A DNA stretch of 64,000 bases from Olsenella sp. Marseille-P4559 (GTDB lineage Bacteria > Actinomycetota > Coriobacteriia > Coriobacteriales > Atopobiaceae), in NCBI RefSeq assembly GCF_900605015.1, contig NZ_LR027573.1, forward strand, positions 80,375 to 144,374, written 5' to 3'. Positions 17,562 to 29,638 of the stretch are shown here, piece by piece. The position numbers and the translations under genes were made by a program. The notes beneath the pieces are model-generated. The model was not told where the DNA came from. It was given only the letters and a program-made list of their open reading frames with translations, and searched no databases. Each line of letters begins with the position of its first letter. The stretch's first letter is position 1.

Positions 17562-18650
17562 CTATGCAGCGAGCCACCAGCCCCTGCACTCCTCTCGCTC
17601 GCACGCCAAGCACTCCCCCGGCAGCGCCCACATGGGCTTCTCGAAGGCGACCTTTCCGTCCGGCAGAAATGCGACCTCAGGGAATAGGCCCTTCATGAGG
17701 CGGTGCCTCTTCGCGGCCGTCCCCTTTGGGGGCCGGCGTAGTCGCTTGTCCAAACGCTTGCTCAGCTGCCGGACCATCTCACTCAGTTGCCTCTCGTCTC
17801 GAATCTGGGTAGCGGTCGCATGCTGCAGTGTGATGCCATCGTGCATGAGTGCGAGGTCACGCTGTATATCGCGCATCAGGCGCTTGTGGAACTCGGGCCC
17901 GTCATACTCCATGGCCCAGTGGGCCTTTTCCCAGTAGATGTCGATTACGTAGTAGGGACAGCTCGCAATTGCTGCAGCCCCTTCGCTAAGCCAGACAACT
18001 TGGTTAAGTACAGGCCTCTCCAAACCATAACCGCCAAGGGAGCGCGAGAGTATCATCACCAACGCGCTTCTCGACTCCATTGGCGACCAAGAGTTATCGA
18101 GTACCCAACGAAGAGCCTTTTGTGCCTTGCGCAAGCCATAGGCCCCCGGCTCTTGAGCGTCGAGAAATGCCTGTATCCTCTCGATTGTTGTTATGCCGCC
18201 AGTAGCAACAAACCCCTTCTCGGTGCAGGAGGGAAAGTACTTCCCGCAGAGACAATAACCCAAGAGAATGAGGTCTACCAGGGGAAGCTCGCCGGCCAAC
18301 TGAAGAAAGCAGAACTCCGGGCTCGAGGCCCAAAGGCCGTCGCCGAGAGAGACCAACGAACCTGAAGACACTTTGCCGCTCCAGCAATGCGGTGCAAGAT
18401 GACGGGACCTGAGCCTCTTCGAGCTGGAGTCGACGAGCACATCAATGCGCCTTGGAAGCTCACGCATGCCGAGAAGTTCTAACAGCCGAGCTTGTAATCC
18501 CTCGACATCACGGCCATCTGTCCCAATCGAGCATGATGCTTCATCTAGGGTTGCCAGTTCAGATGCTGGGGGTATTGACGTTCTTCCACCTGCATCTGCC
18601 AAGGTTGCCAGAACCCAAAGCGCTGTTGCGTGAGAGAGCACGTACTTCAT
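17562..18650 (-). CDS. Putative endonuclease-like protein (DUF559/PD-(D/E)XK-like C-terminus)
   Basis: The 362-residue protein starts at the ATG at 18650 behind AAGGAGG. The N-terminal two thirds resemble the AbiEi-like helical/wing region seen in actinobacterial relatives, though this is weak. The C-terminal third has YVIDIYWEKAHWAMEYDG, matching the D-x(n)-W-x(n)-EYDG pattern of Vsr/DUF559-type nuclease folds, then a basic stretch (LSKRLDKRLRRPPKG). A Cys cluster (CLACEREEC) lies at the very end. Base composition is visibly less GC-rich than the neighbours, suggesting acquisition. It stands alone between two palindromic repeat arrays. Restriction, toxin-antitoxin or repair roles are all possible. 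Confidence 0.6.
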   Translation of the reverse strand: MKYVLSHATALWVLATLADAGGRTSIPPASELATLDEASCSIGTDGRDVEGLQARLLELLGMRELPRRIDVLVDSSSKRLRSRHLAPHCWSGKVSSGSLVSLGDGLWASSPEFCFLQLAGELPLVDLILLGYCLCGKYFPSCTEKGFVATGGITTIERIQAFLDAQEPGAYGLRKAQKALRWVLDNSWSPMESRSALVMILSRSLGGYGLERPVLNQVVWLSEGAAAIASCPYYVIDIYWEKAHWAMEYDGPEFHKRLMRDIQRDLALMHDGITLQHATATQIRDERQLSEMVRQLSKRLDKRLRRPPKGTAAKRHRLMKGLFPEVAFLPDGKVAFEKPMWALPGECLACEREECRGWWLAA

Positions 18651-18867
18651 GGGAACCTCCTTTTGTTACCGCTTGCGGAGCCCGAGCATCCCACAAGGCC
18701 CTTGCAAGCTTCTGACGATGCACGGACAGGATGCTGTCATGCAGCTTGCACGGAGAACTGTGGCCTTGCAGACAAGGACAGCATTTCGGCTGGTAAACAG
18801 GGTTGTAACTAGAGAGTCCCGAGTTGGTGCATGCAGAGATGGACGCTCCCCATTCTCGCAGTGACGT

Positions 18868-19227
18868 TGGCAAAAATCCTCTGTGGTGCATACCCATACG
18901 GACTAGTCGCCGACACTGCCTTGGGGATTCTCTGGACACCTGGCCAGGTTGGCAAATATCCATAGTCGTGCGTACGCACGACGGGGAACTCCTGACAATT
19001 TCGCCCCTCCAGGGAACCCGTCGGGCAGAAATACCCGGTCAAGCGTACGCACAATGCCTAACTTTTGACGGCACCCTAACGTTTGCCCAGTTGGCCCGGG
19101 AAGGCTTGGTAAAAGGTGGGCGTTATGCGTACGCACGATGGGACTTTCTCGCCAGAGGGATCCACCTCGCATCTTCTTATGACAGATTCCTCTGCTTGTG
19201 TGTACGCATGCCGAGCAAAGAGGCCCC
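18868..19227. repeat. Palindromic repeat array 3 (five units, outer ones decayed)
   Basis: Cores are at 18886 (GTGCATACCCAT, decayed), 18968 (perfect), 19041 (AAGCGTACGCAC), 19125 (ATGCGTACGCAC) and 19198 (GTGTGTACGCAT). Spacings are 82, 73, 84 and 73. Even the decayed first unit keeps TGGCA exactly 18 bases before and CGACA ending 18 bases after its core. The 84-bp linker carries CGTTTGCCCAGTTGGCCCGG. Nothing coding is seen in the rest of 18651-19292. Confidence 0.9.
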
Positions 19228-19249
19228 AACCTTGCGGCGGGGGCCTCTT
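19218..19249 (-). terminator. Terminator of nifJ
   Basis: Ten-base arms AAGAGGCCCC and GGGGCCTCTT, followed on the minus strand by TTTGC, lie about 45 bases after the nifJ stop. Confidence 0.65.
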
Positions 19250-19292
19250 GAGCTGTGCGGCTTAGCCGGCAGCAGGTCTTACCTAGCAGACG

Positions 19293-22847
<3,555 letters not shown>

Positions 22848-22964
22848 ATCCTCTCCTCCTCGGCAGCACCGCCGCGATAACGGTAATGCCAAACTAAGTG
22901 ACCCAGGGACTGGCTGGCCCCGAGACTTCTGCCTTGGAACTGCACGGAGCAGTTGTCCAGACGT

Positions 22965-22993
22965 GTTTTATGATACCGCAATGCACCCATCAA
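22965..22993 (-). promoter_or_regulatory. Candidate nifJ promoter
   Basis: On the minus strand TTGATG and TAAAAC are separated by 17 bases, giving a leader of roughly 110 bases before the nifJ start. The match to sigma-70-type boxes is moderate. Between here and 23204 there is AT-richer sequence with a small CCCTA/TAGGG stem near 23050-23070 and no gene. Confidence 0.4.
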
Positions 22994-23204
22994 AAGGGTG
23001 CAACGGGCAGGTCCTGAGCAATGGGCGCGCTTGGGTACTGCCTGGCAAAATACCCCTATTTAACTAGGGATTATTTGAACTGGGGCAATGCAGGCCGTAG
23101 CACTCGCAGCCCTTTGCAAGCACGTGTTACCGCATCAGTAATTGAGCCAATTAAAGTACCGTTCGCCGGGTGAATTAGGTCGTTCGCCGCAAAGCGATTT
23201 ACAA

Positions 23205-23864
23205 CTACCTCTTTTTCTTCTGAGTCGCAAGAAGCCGAGCGTACCCCTCGGCCAGTCGTGCCCCGCGAGGCCCTCCGGCATCCGTCGCACATACGACGCC
23301 ATGCTCGTCTGACACGAGAAACACCTCGTCGTGGTTGAGCGTGCCGTCGAGAAGGCCTTGGGCGACCCCCTCCTCACGCGTGACGGTGATTCCCACCGTA
23401 TTGGCAAGGTCCTGCACGAGCGTGACGGCGCCCGAGGCATCCTCGGCATCACCCATACCGCAGACGAGAGTGTCGCCTTTCACAATCCAGAGCGTCTCTG
23501 GGGCAACGCCGGTCTCCTCGGCCTCCTGCGATGACGCGAGCGCGCGGCTTGCGAGCGCTGATGCCGTGGGAGCGTCAATCGGCGTGTAGGGGCCAACGGT
23601 CATGGCAGCCTGGCCCCTGTCGTCTATGACAATCATGAGGACACCGTCGGGGTTGCTCGCAGAGCCATTCGCGAGCGTCCACTCGATGTGCTGCTTGGCC
23701 CATGCCACCAATTGGGTCGAAACCGCTCGCCCGTTCACCATGCGTTTCGAAAGGGCTCGAAGGTGGCGGTTCTCCATGGGCAACCTGCCCGATGCCAGCC
23801 GCCATCGGCACACGAGGACCGGCTGGCCCAAGGTGAAGTCCTGCTCTGAAGCTCTCTCGCTCAT
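23205..23864 (-). CDS. Uncharacterised protein with a class IV aminotransferase-like C-terminus
   Basis: The ATG at 23864 (MSERASEQDFTLGQ) follows GGAGGGTGG and gives 219 residues; a longer open frame overlaps the opposite gene and is rejected. The C-terminal half (TVGITVTREEGVAQ, then NHDEVFLVSDEHGVV) resembles the end of class IV aminotransferases, where DEVFLT and following residues contact PLP. No clear catalytic Lys region is visible and the protein is shorter than the usual 270-300 residues, so it may be a diverged non-enzymatic relative. Function is unknown. Confidence 0.55.
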   Translation of the reverse strand: MSERASEQDFTLGQPVLVCRWRLASGRLPMENRHLRALSKRMVNGRAVSTQLVAWAKQHIEWTLANGSASNPDGVLMIVIDDRGQAAMTVGPYTPIDAPTASALASRALASSQEAEETGVAPETLWIVKGDTLVCGMGDAEDASGAVTLVQDLANTVGITVTREEGVAQGLLDGTLNHDEVFLVSDEHGVVCATDAGGPRGARLAEGYARLLATQKKKR

Positions 23865-24083
23865 CGTTGCCACCCTCCCGACACACTTCCCGTGACGCCG
23901 TGAGACCGATTGTACGACCCCTCGACGCCAAGCCGGGGGCCCGCTTAAGCCGGGCGACCACCAGACTGGCTGCGCGACGTTCGCACACGCATCGAGCATA
24001 GTACCCGATGCGCCACCTGCGGTACTGTGAGAAGATATGACGCCAAGCAAAGCCAAGTGCAGGAACGTGAGAGGTGCAGATAC

Positions 24084-24812
24084 ATGGCATGGCGTGACCA
24101 ACGCACGCGTAACGAAAGGGCCCAACGGCCACCAGTGCTTTCCATTGAGGAGCCCACAGGGCAGGCACTTGCGGATGCGGCAGGGCTGATAGGCAGAACC
24201 TGGTATCCAGACGAGCCGGAGGCAAGGCGTGGTGCCTGCGAGAAAATCGAACTCGCACACCACCTCAAGCACGCAACCTACGTACGCGCGGCAATGCTCG
24301 GCAACAGATTTGCAGGAATCGTCGCAGCTGCCCCCACGGAGCTGCACCGCCATCCAAAGCCAGGCAACGTAAGCGCCCTGTGGTATCGGGACCATATGCG
24401 CGCAGTTGCTCCCTGGGCCGAGAAAACCAGCGACGGGGCCGCCATTGGCGTAGCCCTTGCCCCCATCACTGCCGAGATGGCTCTGACCCAGGAGCTCCTC
24501 GAGAGCCAAGACGACCGCGCTGCCTGGGAAGTCACACTTTTAATCGTTGACCCTGCATGCCATGGCAAAGGCGTCGGAAAGGCCCTCTTCATGGGAGCCC
24601 TCGACTACCTGAGCCACCAAGGAGCACCGGGCTTCTTCCTGGCAACCGACGACGGCTGTGACTTTGGCTTCTACGACCACCTTGGCCTCGAGCGCATTGC
24701 CGAGCGAGAGGCACCTGGCTGCACCGCGCCTTTGGCGGGGCACCACGACAAGGGGCCGTTCCACGTCTACCTCTATGGCGCGCGGCTGGGAGACGAGAGC
24801 GATGTGCGCTAG
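24084..24812 (+). CDS. GNAT-family N-acetyltransferase
   Basis: The ATG at 24084 follows GAGAGGTG (242 residues). The acetyl-CoA-binding signature is in LLIVDPACHGKGVGKALFMGA (split here: LLIVDPACHG, KGVGKALFMGA), followed by a typical FYDHLGLERI turn. Substrate unknown. Its stop codon overlaps the gluQ start by 11 bases, so the two genes are probably co-transcribed. Confidence 0.75.
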   Translation: MAWRDQRTRNERAQRPPVLSIEEPTGQALADAAGLIGRTWYPDEPEARRGACEKIELAHHLKHATYVRAAMLGNRFAGIVAAAPTELHRHPKPGNVSALWYRDHMRAVAPWAEKTSDGAAIGVALAPITAEMALTQELLESQDDRAAWEVTLLIVDPACHGKGVGKALFMGALDYLSHQGAPGFFLATDDGCDFGFYDHLGLERIAEREAPGCTAPLAGHHDKGPFHVYLYGARLGDESDVR

Positions 24813-25845
24813 CCCTTCCTGCAGCCGACCGATGATTGCTTCGCAAGCGCCCGTCCCATCGCATCCGCGGGTAGTCGGGCGGTTTGCGCCCACTCCCTCC
24901 GGTCGCATGCACCTGGGTAACGTGTTCTCTGCTCTCATGGCATGGCTCTCCGCAAGAAACGCCGGCGGCAGCATGGCCTTGAGAATAGAGGACCTTGACC
25001 CACGGGCCCAGGGTCGTTCGACCGCAGAACTGCTTATGGAGGACCTCTCCTGGCTTGGCCTTGACTGGGACGAAGGCCCCTACTTCCAGAGCAAGCGGGG
25101 AGACCTGTACTCCGCAGCCATCGGCCGGCTGAGCAGCCGAGGACTCACCTACCCCTGCTTTTGCACGCGTTCCGAACTGCATGCAGCCACCGCGCCCCAC
25201 GCCTCCGATGGCACCTATGTCTACCAAGGTACGTGCAGAAACCTCTCCCCCGATGAAATTGTCCGCAAGTCCAGGCTGCGACCGCCCGCCACAAGGCTCC
25301 GCGTGCCCCACGAGAACGACCCTACAGGCACCATCTCCTTCGATGACCTGGTCTACGGCCGCCACACCGAAGTGCTCGCACACGAATGCGGTGACTTTCT
25401 CGTTCGCAGAAGCGACGGCGTTGTTGCCTACCAGCTCGCCGTGGTTGTCGATGACGCCCTCATGGGCGTGACCCAGGTGGTTCGCGGACACGACCTTCTT
25501 GGGTCTGTGCCTCGCCAGATTTACCTCCAGCGCCTGCTTGGGTTTCCCACACCGTCCTACGCCCATGTCCCTCTGCTTATCAATCCGGACGGACGACGTC
25601 TCTCCAAGCGCGATCATGACCTTGACCTTGGCATTATTCGCGAGAGTGGCTATAGCTCGCATCAGGTTGTTGGGTTTCTCGCCTCCCTTGTAGGGCTTGC
25701 GGAGAGGGACGAGGAAATCTCGGCAGACGAGCTTGTACCGCGCTTCTCGTGGAATGCTCTCCGTGGGCACGGGCCCGACATCGTAATGGAACATAGGGCA
25801 TGCCCTCCTTTCGTAGGCGCTTCCCGCAAAAACTTTGGCCGATAA
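24802..25845 (+). CDS. gluQ: Glutamyl-Q tRNA(Asp) synthetase
   Basis: A GluRS catalytic domain lacking the anticodon-binding half (347 residues). It attaches glutamate to the queuosine base of tRNA(Asp). The class I signatures are RFAPTPSGRMHLGN (HxGN) and RLSKRDHD (KMSKS equivalent). The zinc site Cys residues appear in CFCTRSEL and, further on, YQGTCRN, as expected for GluQ. The start is the ATG at 24802 behind GGAGACGAG, overlapping the acetyltransferase gene; 24832 is an alternative without a ribosome binding site. The hairpin at 25843 begins at its stop codon. Confidence 0.88.
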   Translation: MCASPSCSRPMIASQAPVPSHPRVVGRFAPTPSGRMHLGNVFSALMAWLSARNAGGSMALRIEDLDPRAQGRSTAELLMEDLSWLGLDWDEGPYFQSKRGDLYSAAIGRLSSRGLTYPCFCTRSELHAATAPHASDGTYVYQGTCRNLSPDEIVRKSRLRPPATRLRVPHENDPTGTISFDDLVYGRHTEVLAHECGDFLVRRSDGVVAYQLAVVVDDALMGVTQVVRGHDLLGSVPRQIYLQRLLGFPTPSYAHVPLLINPDGRRLSKRDHDLDLGIIRESGYSSHQVVGFLASLVGLAERDEEISADELVPRFSWNALRGHGPDIVMEHRACPPFVGASRKNFGR

Positions 25846-25882
25846 GAGATGGGGAACGGTTGGGGAACGTCCCCATCTCTTA
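25843..25882. repeat. REP-like stop-codon hairpin (copy 2, variant)
   Basis: Thirteen-base arms TAAGAGATGGGGA and TCCCCATCTCTTA; the left arm starts with the gluQ TAA. The inner loop repeats GGGGAACG. It probably ends the transcript, with TAAAAC following, and resembles the GGGGAC/GTCCCC repeat elements common in these genomes. Confidence 0.65.
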
Positions 25883-25937
25883 AAACTGGGTTGTGACGAG
25901 CCGGGTTTGTGGGGTATCATGCTTGGGCACAACGTTC

Positions 25938-26028
25938 GGAGAGCTGACCGAGAGGCCGAAGGTGCTCGCCTGCTAAGCGAGTATTCCCTCCAAGGGAATC
26001 TGGGGTTCGAATCCCCAGCTCTCCGCCA
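25938..26028 (+). tRNA. tRNA-Ser (GCT)
   Basis: A 91-base cloverleaf with acceptor GGAGAGC/GCTCTCC, anticodon loop CTGCTAA (anticodon GCT), a long class II variable arm (TATTCCCTCCAAGGGAAT), T-loop GGTTCGAATCC and encoded CCA. Confidence 0.96.
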
Positions 26029-26041
26029 GTTGCGACTACCG

Positions 26042-26077
26042 CGAACCCCGTCCTGAGTTATTTCCGGGCGGGGTTCG
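26042..26077 (+). terminator. Terminator after tRNA-Ser
   Basis: Nine-base arms CGAACCCCG and CGGGGTTCG followed by TTGTATTTT. Confidence 0.8.
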
Positions 26078-26176
26078 TTGTATTTTGGGCCCATCTCACC
26101 ACAGTGCGACAAAGAATATGTGCGGGAAATAACCCTTGACTCCCCGAGGCTTTCGTGTCATATTATCTAACCGCAC

Positions 26177-26253
26177 GCGCCGTTACCTCAGCTGGATAGA
26201 GGACCTGACTACGAATCAGGGCGTCATAGGTTCGAATCCTATACGGCGCACCA
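26177..26253 (+). tRNA. tRNA-Arg (ACG)
   Basis: A 77-base cloverleaf with acceptor GCGCCGT/ACGGCGC, anticodon loop CTACGAA (ACG, wobble A normally edited to inosine), T-loop GGTTCGAATCC and encoded CCA. Confidence 0.96.
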
Positions 26254-26265
26254 CGCAAACACAGG

Positions 26266-26294
26266 CCAGACGGGTTTTCTCGTCTGGTCTTTTT
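26266..26294 (+). terminator. Terminator after tRNA-Arg
   Basis: Stem CCAGACG/CGTCTGG with a GGTTTTCT loop followed by TCTTTTT. Confidence 0.85.
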
Positions 26295-26319
26295 GTTGCC
26301 CTGGCTCAGCCTCCAACGC

Positions 26320-26709
26320 CTAGCATCCCCCTGACACCGGCCGGTATGTCACGCCCGTCGCGGAACCAAGCGACTGGTACGAATATGAGACCCTGTGCGC
26401 ATCGCAGAGATCCATGAGGTCCACAAGCGCATGCTCGCCGCTGTCGAAATAGGAATGCAGGCGAGAGTTCATCTCGGCTCCAGCACCCAACGCCGATGCA
26501 AGGCAGCCAATGACCTCTGGCGCAAAGACAATCTGCAGTTTGTGCCGAGGCTCGCCGTACGCAACGCTAGCCGATGGTCCGCTTACCTCCTCGCTCACCA
26601 TAAGAGAGCCGTCCCCAGAGTAGCCCGACTCGATGACCGTGACGTCGCCCATCTTCTCCTTTCGAGCTATGACCTGCATCTCTTTGCCCCACATGCTCTT
26701 CTCTGCCAT
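26320..26709 (-). CDS. Hypothetical small protein beside a LexA-type box
   Basis: A 129-residue protein starting at 26709 behind GGGAGG. It is soluble, with no signal peptide or recognisable domain. The N-terminal part is beta-rich (VTVIESGYSGDGSLMV), the middle contains FAPEVIGCLASALGAGAEM and the end is DLCDAHRVSYSYQSLG. It is transcribed divergently from the patatin gene and its start lies 62 bases from a perfect GAACATATGTTC palindrome, suggesting DNA-damage control. I do not recognise the family. Confidence 0.7.
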   Translation of the reverse strand: MAEKSMWGKEMQVIARKEKMGDVTVIESGYSGDGSLMVSEEVSGPSASVAYGEPRHKLQIVFAPEVIGCLASALGAGAEMNSRLHSYFDSGEHALVDLMDLCDAHRVSYSYQSLGSATGVTYRPVSGGC

Positions 26710-26770
26710 CTTTATACCTCCCGACTGATTGTGTGTTGAGAGAAGTCTACTCCATCGACATGAAAAAATA

Positions 26771-26782
26771 GAACATATGTTC
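26771..26782. promoter_or_regulatory. LexA (SOS) operator
   Basis: The bases GAACATATGTTC match the Gram-positive/actinobacterial LexA consensus GAAC-N4-GTTC, and with the flanking A and T form a 14-base perfect palindrome. The site is in the 184-base divergent spacer between the small gene (start 26709) and the patatin gene (start 26894), in a locally AT-rich stretch suitable for a promoter. Which gene it controls, or both, is undecided. Confidence 0.75.
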
Positions 26783-26893
26783 TTGTTATTCGCTCACCGA
26801 TGCTTCTCTTCGGTGAGTGGCAGGCCCCGTGCGTGGTGCAGGATTTCTTTCCGGGGTACCTTAGAACCTAGTTACCGAGGGATGGAGGGCAGC

Positions 26894-27844
26894 ATGAGCA
26901 AGGTCAACGGGGTGGGCGTTGCGTTCTGTGGCGGCGGCTTCCGCTCGTACGCCGAGGTCGCAGTTGTCGAGGACCTGGCGCGAGAGGGAATCACCATCGG
27001 TGCCGTTGCAGGCACTTCGATGGGGTCGCTCGTAGCATCCCTCGTGGGCGCGGGGCTCTCCCCTCGCCGCGTCGCGGAGCTCTTGGTAGAGCTGGACCGT
27101 CGCGTTGTGGAGACGGGCACCCTCAAGAACCTACGTCTGCGTGTCATCGCCATGGTAGCTTCAAACGGCATAGTCGAATCCGAGAAGATGCAGGAGCTTG
27201 CGCGAGAAGTCCTTGGCGAGGCGGGCGTCCACACCTTTGCGGACTTCATCATACCCGTAGCCATGCCGGCGGTAGACATTGTCTCGGGCGAGCTTGCCGT
27301 GTTCACGAACGACCCAGACCTCTTTAGGGGCACGGGAGCTGGCTGGACCTGCATCTCGGGAGACGACCTCGACGTTGCAAGCTGCGCATGCGCATCGGCC
27401 TCGTATCCCCTGGTGATAGCCCCAACATCCTACCGTGGCCACGTCTACATGGACGGCGGCTGCCGCATGAACCTTCCCACGCCGCTCTTTGACCGCAGCT
27501 CGGTTGACGCCGTGGTGGGTGTGGGGATGATCCGTCAGATGGAGCCCCTGCACGACCTCAAACCCCTTGCCATAGCCCAGAGGACCATGTCGTGCGGCGC
27601 AAACCAGCTTGACCGCCTGCACGCACAGGCCGCCGACATCTACGTTAACCTGCCCGTCTCGGGCACGGACGCCTTCCAGGCGGGGACCGGTCAGCTTGCC
27701 ATCGACGAGGCGCGAGAGATGCTCCGTGCCAACCCCGTCGACTGGAGCGCCGCTCGACCCAGCGCCTTCTCCGCAATGCGGCGCGCCGCAGTCGACGCCA
27801 TTGCCAGCATGGTCCGTGGCTGGCAGAACTCCCAGCAGGGCTAG
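26894..27844 (+). CDS. Patatin-like phospholipase
   Basis: The ATG at 26894 follows ATGGAGGGC and gives 316 residues. The patatin dyad is complete: the glycine-rich oxyanion loop FCGGGFRSYAEV, the nucleophile Ser in GTSMGSL (GXSXG) and the Asp in YMDGGCRMNLP (DGG). No signal peptide is seen, so it is an intracellular or membrane-surface acyl hydrolase, like the RssA/YlbK group. A perfect LexA box lies about 110 bases upstream. Confidence 0.88.
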   Translation: MSKVNGVGVAFCGGGFRSYAEVAVVEDLAREGITIGAVAGTSMGSLVASLVGAGLSPRRVAELLVELDRRVVETGTLKNLRLRVIAMVASNGIVESEKMQELAREVLGEAGVHTFADFIIPVAMPAVDIVSGELAVFTNDPDLFRGTGAGWTCISGDDLDVASCACASASYPLVIAPTSYRGHVYMDGGCRMNLPTPLFDRSSVDAVVGVGMIRQMEPLHDLKPLAIAQRTMSCGANQLDRLHAQAADIYVNLPVSGTDAFQAGTGQLAIDEAREMLRANPVDWSAARPSAFSAMRRAAVDAIASMVRGWQNSQQG

Positions 27845-27885
27845 GGGCAAACCACAGAGGCGCACTTCCCAGACCTCCAAACGAA

Positions 27886-27919
27886 GAAGGGGGCACCGTC
27901 ACCAGGCGACGCCCCCTTC
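27886..27919. terminator. Hairpin between convergent patatin and serS genes
   Basis: Arms GAAGGGGGC and GCCCCCTTC around a 16-base loop; probably a bidirectional terminator, although T-tracts are weak. Confidence 0.55.
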
Positions 27920-27959
27920 GTAGCGCATGCCAAAGCCAACCGCAGCCCAGCGATACCAG

Positions 27960-29246
27960 CTACGCGAGAGGCCTGATGACCTCCATGTCGCGCATGTACG
28001 GACGCAGAACCTCGGGCACCGTGATCGAGCCGTCAGCGTTCTGGTAGTTCTCCATGATTGCCGCCATGGTGCGGCCAACGGCGAGACCGGACCCGTTGAG
28101 CGTGTGGACCAGGCGCGTGCCCTTGAACTCCGCGGGATCCTTGTAGCGAATGTTCGCACGGCGAGCCTGGAAGTCCCAGCAGTTGGAGCAGGAAGAAATC
28201 TCCTTGTAGCTGTTGTAGCTAGGCAGCCAGACCTCAAGGTCATAGCACTTGGTAGCAGAGAAGCCAATATCGCCGGTGCAGAGCGAAACCACGTGATAGG
28301 GCAGGCCAAGGAGCTGCAGGCACCTCTCCGCCTCGGCAACCATGCTCTCAAGCTGGCCCATGGAGTCCTCAGGCTTGGCAAACTTGACCATCTCCACCTT
28401 GTCGAACTCGTGCACACGGATGATGCCGCGCGTGTCCCGGCCGGCAGAGCCTGCCTCCTCGCGGAAGCACGGTGTGAACGCGGTGTACCAGAGCGGCAGC
28501 TTATCTCCGTCGAGAATCTCGTCCCTGTGGATGTTGGTGAGCATGACCTCGGCCGTGGGGATGAGGTACATGCCGCCGCTCACGTGGTAGAGGTCCTCGT
28601 CGAACTTGGGCAGCTGGCCCGTGCCAAACAGGGATTCGTGGTTGGTGATGACGGGTGGCCACCACTCGGTAAAGCCAGCCTTCACATGCGTGTCAATGAA
28701 GAAGTTGATGAGAGCGCGCTCCATGAGGGCGCCGGCACCACCAAGCAGGTAGAAGCGCGTGCCCGCAAGCTTGATGCCGCGCTCGAAGTCAATCATGCCC
28801 GTGGAGGAGCCCAGGTCCCAGTGTGCCTTGGGCTCAAAGTCGAACTTCGTGGGCTCTCCCCAATGGCGAACCTCGGGGTTGTCGGAGTCATCAACGCCGT
28901 AGGGTACGGACTCGTGCGGGATATTGGGAATTGCGGCGACAAGGTCGAAGAGGTCCTTCTCGACCTTGGTGCGCCTCTCGTTGAGCTCCGCGATGCGGTC
29001 CTTGCTGGCTGCGACTTTGGCCTTTGCGGCCTCCGCCTCATCCTTCTTGCCCTCGCGCATGAGCTGGCCAACCTGCTTGGAGATGGCATTGCGGTCAGCC
29101 TGCAGCTGCTCCACCTCTGAAATGACCGAGCGACGCTCTCCATCAAGCTCGAAGAAGCGCTCGCGATCCCAGCGCGCGTTCTGGCGAGAAGCGCAGGACT
29201 TATCGACGAGGTCTGGATTCTCTCGCACGAACTTGATGTCGAGCAT
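27960..29246 (-). CDS. serS: Seryl-tRNA synthetase
   Basis: The ATG at 29246 ([14 protein letters not shown]) follows AAGGGAG and gives 428 residues, normal for SerRS. The N-terminal long coiled-coil arm that grips the tRNA variable loop spans about 30-110. The class II motifs are in [18 protein letters not shown] (motif 2) and [18 protein letters not shown] (motif 3). No T-box leader is present in the 147 bases to the divergent small gene. Confidence 0.97.
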   Translation of the reverse strand: MLDIKFVRENPDLVDKSCASRQNARWDRERFFELDGERRSVISEVEQLQADRNAISKQVGQLMREGKKDEAEAAKAKVAASKDRIAELNERRTKVEKDLFDLVAAIPNIPHESVPYGVDDSDNPEVRHWGEPTKFDFEPKAHWDLGSSTGMIDFERGIKLAGTRFYLLGGAGALMERALINFFIDTHVKAGFTEWWPPVITNHESLFGTGQLPKFDEDLYHVSGGMYLIPTAEVMLTNIHRDEILDGDKLPLWYTAFTPCFREEAGSAGRDTRGIIRVHEFDKVEMVKFAKPEDSMGQLESMVAEAERCLQLLGLPYHVVSLCTGDIGFSATKCYDLEVWLPSYNSYKEISSCSNCWDFQARRANIRYKDPAEFKGTRLVHTLNGSGLAVGRTMAAIMENYQNADGSITVPEVLRPYMRDMEVIRPLA

Positions 29247-29393
29247 GTGTGAACTCCCTTGCTTATGTGCGTCGATACCCCGTGGTGAGGTCTGGCGCGC
29301 CAAGGCCACATCTGCGGCCCGGCGGCGTTCCAAGTATATACTTGTGCGGTATCCGTTGGCCCCTTGCGGGCCTAGCGCCCGGGAGGCTTACGT

Positions 29394-29588
29394 ATGGAGG
29401 ACTTCATCACCTGGCTTTTCACTGACAGGACCGGCGTGGTATGCCTCGTTGTGGGCGGCATGTTGGTCTGCCTGCTCATTTCCTTCATCCTTGAGCGCCG
29501 CACGCGCGAGCGCTATTACAATCACGAGAAGTCCGAGGACGACTGGGACCTCTTTGGCGACGACGAGGACGAGGACGCCGACAAGTAG
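29394..29588 (+). CDS. Small single-span membrane protein with an acidic tail
   Basis: A 64-residue protein with one strong transmembrane helix (about 13-33, GVVCLVVGGMLVCLLISFIL), a basic stop-transfer segment (ERRTRERYY) and a very acidic C-terminus (DLFGDDEDEDAD). The start follows GGAGGC. No function can be assigned. It is divergent from serS, and repeat array 4 begins about 50 bases after its stop. Confidence 0.7.
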   Translation: MEDFITWLFTDRTGVVCLVVGGMLVCLLISFILERRTRERYYNHEKSEDDWDLFGDDEDEDADK

Positions 29589-29638
29589 GGCATTCTTGTG
29601 CCGAGAAACGCGCGACATCCTGCCTCGAGGAGGGCGGC

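Noticed and set aside
24084-24509. N-terminal extension of the 23205-23864 gene over the acetyltransferase
   Set aside because: The extension overlaps a good gene on the other strand and lacks a ribosome binding site, while the ATG at 23864 has one.
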